Below, piece after piece: positions 4,935 through 7,295 of a stretch of 7,295 nucleotides of DNA. Made by a program: the position numbers and the translations under genes. Numbering within the stretch: position 1 is the first letter of the stretch; each line of letters opens with the position of its first letter. Under the pieces are notes generated by a model that saw only the letters and a list, made by a program, of their open reading frames with translations, was not told the DNA's origin and made no database searches. Location: assembly GCA_030637505.1 (NCBI GenBank), contig DAOWGJ010000050.1, positions 1-7,295 on the forward strand. Direction: 5' to 3'. The stretch comes from Holophagae bacterium. Lineage in GTDB: Bacteria; Acidobacteriota; Thermoanaerobaculia; Thermoanaerobaculales; Sulfomarinibacteraceae.

Positions 4935-5531
4935 ATGAAAGAGCAAGGTCAGACGTTGGTGGAAACGGTGGTGGTGCTGTTGGTCATGGCACTGAGTTCG
5001 GTGGTGGCGCTGCCTCTGTTGGGAACGGCACACCGGGAAGCGGCCCTGAGGCGCGTAACGGAGCAGGTGCGTTCCCAGATGTGGAGGGCCCGGTCGGATG
5101 CGATGACGACCGGCAGAGCGACCGCCCTGGTCTTTGACCGGGTGCCTGCTGGGGGTTGGCGGTGTACGGTCGTCCAGGACGGCGATGGCGACGGGGTCAG
5201 GCGAAGCGACATCGCCGCGGGCCGTGACTTTCAGGTGGGCCGTGTTCTCGAGCTTGAGGCCGACAAGGCCGGCCTTGGGTTCATTCCGGACTGCGAGATT
5301 CCGGATCCGTCGGGCGACGGTCTGTTGGGAGGCGATTTCGACGACCCCGTCAGGGCTGGGTCCGGGGATGTTCTGACCTTCACGGCTCAAGGGACGGCGA
5401 CCTCAGGGACCCTGTATTTTTCTGACGGTCGTCAGATGATGCGGGCGATCAGGGTGTACGGCATCACCGGTCGCCTCAGAACGCTCCGGTGGAAGATCGG
5501 CTGTGATCGGTGGCGGATCGCCCACCTTTGA
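4935..5531 (+). CDS. GspH/FimT-type pseudopilin (type IV prepilin-like)
   Basis: Minor pilin-like protein expected in the inner membrane and, after processing, in a type IV pilus, type II secretion or competence pseudopilus. The 198 residues begin MKEQG, then QTLVETVVVLLVMALSSVVA. This gives a prepilin peptidase site after Gly5 with Glu at mature position 5, followed by one membrane helix (to about 29). The globular part matches the GspH layout: R-x-A-L-F (61-67), WRCTVVQDGDGDG (75-87, an Asp-rich possible calcium loop), a phenylalanine/threonine strand (LTFTAQGTAT) and a C-terminal IRVYGITGR (172-180). ATG 4935 has GGAGG at 8 nt; the frame extends back to 4875 across the terminator and is not used. 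Two cysteines (77, 120) are possible disulfide partners. It follows comEA and a terminator, so its level is probably lower. Its last 18 codons overlap the opposite-strand nucleotidyltransferase. Confidence 0.88.
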   Translation: MKEQGQTLVETVVVLLVMALSSVVALPLLGTAHREAALRRVTEQVRSQMWRARSDAMTTGRATALVFDRVPAGGWRCTVVQDGDGDGVRRSDIAAGRDFQVGRVLELEADKAGLGFIPDCEIPDPSGDGLLGGDFDDPVRAGSGDVLTFTAQGTATSGTLYFSDGRQMMRAIRVYGITGRLRTLRWKIGCDRWRIAHL

Positions 5532-6504
5532 GGGGCGCACAGGTTCTGACCTCGTCGGTCACCGTTTCGCCGGCTTCGACCCGGACGTCCCCGAGCAGGA
5601 CCGAACGAATGACCCTGGCGCCGGCGCCGATCATGGCCCCGTGGCTGATGATCGACCGTCCGATGACCGCATCCCGGCCGATAGTGACCTCAGGTCCGAC
5701 AAGGGTGCGTTGAAGCATGGCGTCAGGGGCCACGCGGGCCGACGAGTCAAGATCGTTGCGGTCGCCGAGAAGGACCATCGTGGCCTCGAGATAGTCTTCG
5801 GGAGCCCCGACTTCTCTCCAGTGGCCGGTTACCAGGACGCCGCCGAGGCGTGCTTGTTTTCGGGCCGGAGCCCACAGGGTTGAGGCAACGCCCGAAGGCG
5901 TAGTCTCCAAGGTCTCGAGAGCCTCTCGGGCGATCAACATCACACCGGGATAGAGCAGAGGCACCTCGTCGGCCGCTGGTGTGCCGGGAGGGAGAATGGC
6001 ACTGACCAGGTCGTCCCGGTCAAGGAGGACCCGTGACCAGCGTTTCGGGCCGAGGTGGGGCAGGAGGCCCAGAGTGATGAGGTCATCGGTCTCTCGATGC
6101 CGTCGAAACATACCTTCCAAGTCGAGATTCAAGATGCCGTCGCCGTTGACGACCAAGACCGGCCCGTCAGTTCCCAGAAGGCCGCGGTCACGGGCCAGTG
6201 CCAATCCGCCGCCGGTATCCATCAGATGCTCCTCCCGAGAGAAGCAAAGGCTCAGTTCCTGTGGCGCGGCCTCAATGGCGGTTTGTTCCATCGTCTGGGC
6301 CAACCACCAGCTGTTGAGCACGGCATTCGGAATGCCGCATTGGGCGACAAGGCGCAAAGCCCACGACACCACCGGTCCACCGGGAACCGGAAGGGCCGGC
6401 TTGGGCAGCACGTCGGACAGGGGCTGCATCCGCCGTCCTCGACCTGCTGCGAAGATCATTGCAACGGTGGGGATTGAATCCGTCATCCTGACAGCATTAT
6501 CCAC
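5476..6504 (-). CDS. Sugar-phosphate nucleotidyltransferase with C-terminal left-handed beta-helix
   Basis: Transfers NMP from an NTP to a sugar 1-phosphate in the cytoplasm. The 342 residues show an N-terminal Rossmann-like nucleotidyltransferase domain (about 13-240). Its motifs are FAAGRGRRMQPLS...PKP (18-36, NTP-binding signature), DTGGG (96-100), NGDGILNLDL (120-129, metal-binding Asp) and HWREVGAPEDYLEA (228-241). Hexapeptide-type repeats (about 252-315: ARVAP, GPEVTIGRDAVIG, GAMIGAGARV) follow, and a polar tail of about 20 residues. The core is closest in style to MurU (N-acetylmuramate 1-phosphate) and mannose-1-phosphate guanylyltransferases; the substrate cannot be decided. GTG 6504 is used because GGGAG lies 4 nt upstream; ATG 6486 lacks a site. 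No sugar-kinase partner such as AmgK is beside it. It runs convergent to the pseudopilin gene and overlaps it by 56 nt. Confidence 0.9.
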   Translation of the reverse strand: MDNAVRMTDSIPTVAMIFAAGRGRRMQPLSDVLPKPALPVPGGPVVSWALRLVAQCGIPNAVLNSWWLAQTMEQTAIEAAPQELSLCFSREEHLMDTGGGLALARDRGLLGTDGPVLVVNGDGILNLDLEGMFRRHRETDDLITLGLLPHLGPKRWSRVLLDRDDLVSAILPPGTPAADEVPLLYPGVMLIAREALETLETTPSGVASTLWAPARKQARLGGVLVTGHWREVGAPEDYLEATMVLLGDRNDLDSSARVAPDAMLQRTLVGPEVTIGRDAVIGRSIISHGAMIGAGARVIRSVLLGDVRVEAGETVTDEVRTCAPLKGGRSATDHSRSSTGAF

Positions 6505-6733
6505 GATTCTCCCGGCTCTCGTTCGTCATTGTGGAGCCTGTGGCCTTTGAACTTGCCGCCGTCCCTGACGCGGTGGCGGACGCCGCCGCTGGTTGCTGAC
6601 GCTGCCCCGGACGCGGATCCGGTTGCGGTCGCCGTCGCGGTCCCCGCCCCTGGTCCCAACCCCGGCCTTCGGGGGCGCTTTGAGGTCACCGCCAATTCCT
6701 GGGTCACAGATCGCCCCCGCTCGGTGCATTTTC
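6505..6733. other. Spacer upstream of the nucleotidyltransferase, no confident gene
   Basis: Several frames are open on both strands, but their translations are Ala/Pro/Asp/Arg-rich low complexity and they lack domain signatures. The stretch contains the degenerate hexamer tract and a CCCCG/CGGGG hairpin (6660-6664 and 6670-6674) without a T run. I see no clear promoter for the minus-strand nucleotidyltransferase. Confidence 0.5.
6607..6642. repeat. Degenerate GC-rich hexanucleotide tract
   Basis: Six consecutive 6-nt units follow the pattern (G/C)CGG(A/T)(C/T) with small changes, for example GCGGTC at 6625-6630 and 6637-6642 and GCCGTC between them. On the minus strand this reads GACCGC-like and would encode alternating Asp-Arg or Thr-Ala. 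It is short and imperfect but clearly periodic. Confidence 0.55.
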
Positions 6734-6776
6734 CGGAGGGGCATGGTCACAGAAATTGGGAGGGAATCGCCCCTCC

Positions 6777-6845
6777 GAAAAACGACCTCGGCGGCCTACG
6801 GCATTGGCCGAGACTCGATTGCTGACGGTGTCGCCGAGCGTTGCC
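6777..6845 (+). repeat. Element copy A of an inverted ~69-nt repeat
   Basis: This copy matches the reverse complement of 7160-7228 at 54 of 69 positions by my hand alignment without gaps. It contains CTCGGCG (6787-6793) and CGCCGAG (6832-6838), able to pair, around an inner GGCC...GGCC. The terminal block GACCTCGGCGGCCTAC is identical in both copies. Confidence 0.75.
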
Positions 6846-6998
6846 CGGTAGTGACTTTCTTCGCAGCGACCTTGCTCGCGGAAGGCCTGCCCGGTGAAGA
6901 AAATCATACCCGGCACGCGCCGATTTTGGAGTTCTGGCGCTCGCTCGTATGTACGCCTGCGTTGGCTGGTCGGACGTTGTCGCTGACGCCGCCAAGGG

Positions 6999-7079
6999 GA
7001 GGGGCGCTCTTGTTCGCTGACACGGTCGCGGATCAATCGGCATGGCCGACGCCGACGCTGAATCCAGAGAGCGCCCCTC
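6999..7079. repeat. 12-bp exact inverted repeat with 57-nt loop
   Basis: GAGGGGCGCTCT (6999-7010) is matched exactly by AGAGCGCCCCTC (7068-7079). The loop contains GC-rich sequence with short repeats (GCCGACGCCGACGC). No T run follows on either strand, so it is not an ordinary terminator. Confidence 0.7.
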
Positions 7080-7159
7080 TTCGATGGTGCGTGCCATGCT
7101 TCGTGTTTTTCCTTGGCAGCTCTCCCAATGCACGTCTCGCTTCAGGAAAAACCGAGCTT

Positions 7160-7228
7160 GGCAACACTCGGCGGTCGCCTCAGCGACAGAGTCCCGGCCA
7201 ACGGTGTAGGCCGCCGAGGTCATTTCTC
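7160..7228 (-). repeat. Element copy B of the inverted ~69-nt repeat
   Basis: Read on the minus strand it aligns without gaps to copy A. It keeps the outer pairing CTCGGCGG/CCGCCGAG and has an extra perfect hairpin GTCGC-TGAG-GCGAC that copy A keeps only in part. Confidence 0.75.
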
Positions 7229-7283
7229 TCAAGAGAGGATGTTCTCCCGTCATCTGAATTGAAGCCTCTTGAGGGAAATGACC
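7218..7283. repeat. Near-perfect inverted repeat at the right edge
   Basis: The arm at 7218-7238 begins GGTCATTTCTCTCAAGAG, and the opposite arm at 7265-7283 is CCTCTTGAGGGAAATGACC. They pair over 18 of 19 bases with a 2-nt indel, around a 26-nt loop. The left arm shares its first four bases with the outer end of the 62-nt core of copy B, so the two structures are joined. Confidence 0.7.
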
Positions 7284-7295
7284 GAGTGGGGGCGC

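Larger units (their letters stand above)
6734..7283. repeat. Inverted-repeat cluster, probably non-coding, may extend past the right edge
   Basis: Five inverted-repeat pairs are packed here: 6734-6742/6769-6777 (9 bp), 6777-6845/7160-7228 (69 nt, about 78% identity), 6999-7010/7068-7079 (12 bp, exact), 7105-7112/7145-7152 (8 bp, exact) and 7218-7238/7265-7283. No transposase or coding domain is visible. Frames such as minus 6747-7253 and a plus frame open from 6743 exist because the sequence has few stops, but their translations match nothing I know. The layout suggests a cluster of REP/MITE-like elements or a structured RNA. Confidence 0.65.

Noticed and set aside
4350..5390. Long 346-codon minus frame opposite comEA and the pseudopilin
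   Set aside because: It is antisense to two genes with clear signal sequences and domains, and has low-complexity Ser/Arg-rich stretches.
6529..6825. 98-codon plus frame and opposing minus frames in the spacer
   Set aside because: Low-complexity Ala/Pro/Val or Arg/Asp translations caused by the hexamer tract.
6747..7253. 168-codon minus-strand frame as a gene
   Set aside because: No ribosome site, no domain, composed of the inverted-repeat cluster; the substitution pattern between copies is not that of a protein.
1..7295. CRISPR array, tRNA, rRNA or insertion sequence
   Set aside because: No regular repeat-spacer array, cloverleaf, rRNA segment or transposase was seen on either strand.

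Overview
The window comes from a GC-rich Gram-negative bacterial chromosome. The grounds are prepilin-type and Sec signal sequences, periplasmic ComEA, a sigma-54 promoter, and UbiA/UbiX genes of the quinone type. A bacterial deoxynucleoside kinase, a GspH-like pseudopilin with an Asp/Gly loop, and degenerate heptamer and hexamer tracts between genes make me think of Acidobacteriota or a similar deep-branching phylum. That placement is an impression only; no rRNA or lineage marker is present.

Left half (1-4053): all genes are on the minus strand. In transcription order they are ubiX-like flavin prenyltransferase (3403-4053) and ubiA-like prenyltransferase (2525-3415), overlapping by 13 nt; a 320-nt gap with two opposed telomere-like heptamer arrays; deoxynucleoside kinase (1536-2204); serS (205-1506), 29 nt downstream of the kinase; a weak terminator; and the signal-peptide end of a secreted protein that runs off the left edge (1-133).

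Middle (4054-5531): a 441-nt AT-richer divergent region carries a near-consensus sigma-54 promoter (GG-N10-GC) about 100 nt before comEA. Inverted repeats lie where an enhancer-binding protein would bind. A plus-strand pair follows: comEA-like helix-hairpin-helix protein, a strong intrinsic terminator, and a GspH/FimT-like pseudopilin. The pair suggests a DNA-uptake or type IV pilus role under sigma-54 control, with the terminator reducing expression of the second gene.

Right part (5476-7295): a minus-strand sugar-phosphate nucleotidyltransferase with a C-terminal beta-helix overlaps the pseudopilin tail-to-tail by 56 nt. Beyond it, about 790 nt hold no confident gene. They contain a degenerate GC hexamer tract and then a dense cluster of inverted repeats. 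The cluster includes two opposed copies of a ~69-nt element (about 78% identical) that look like a non-coding repeat family with hairpins, and it may continue past the right edge.

Functionally the window mixes housekeeping (tRNA charging, dNTP salvage, quinone and sugar-nucleotide synthesis) with a small regulated competence/pilus unit. The least explained parts are the sigma-54 leader region, the inverted heptamer arrays and the right-end repeat cluster.
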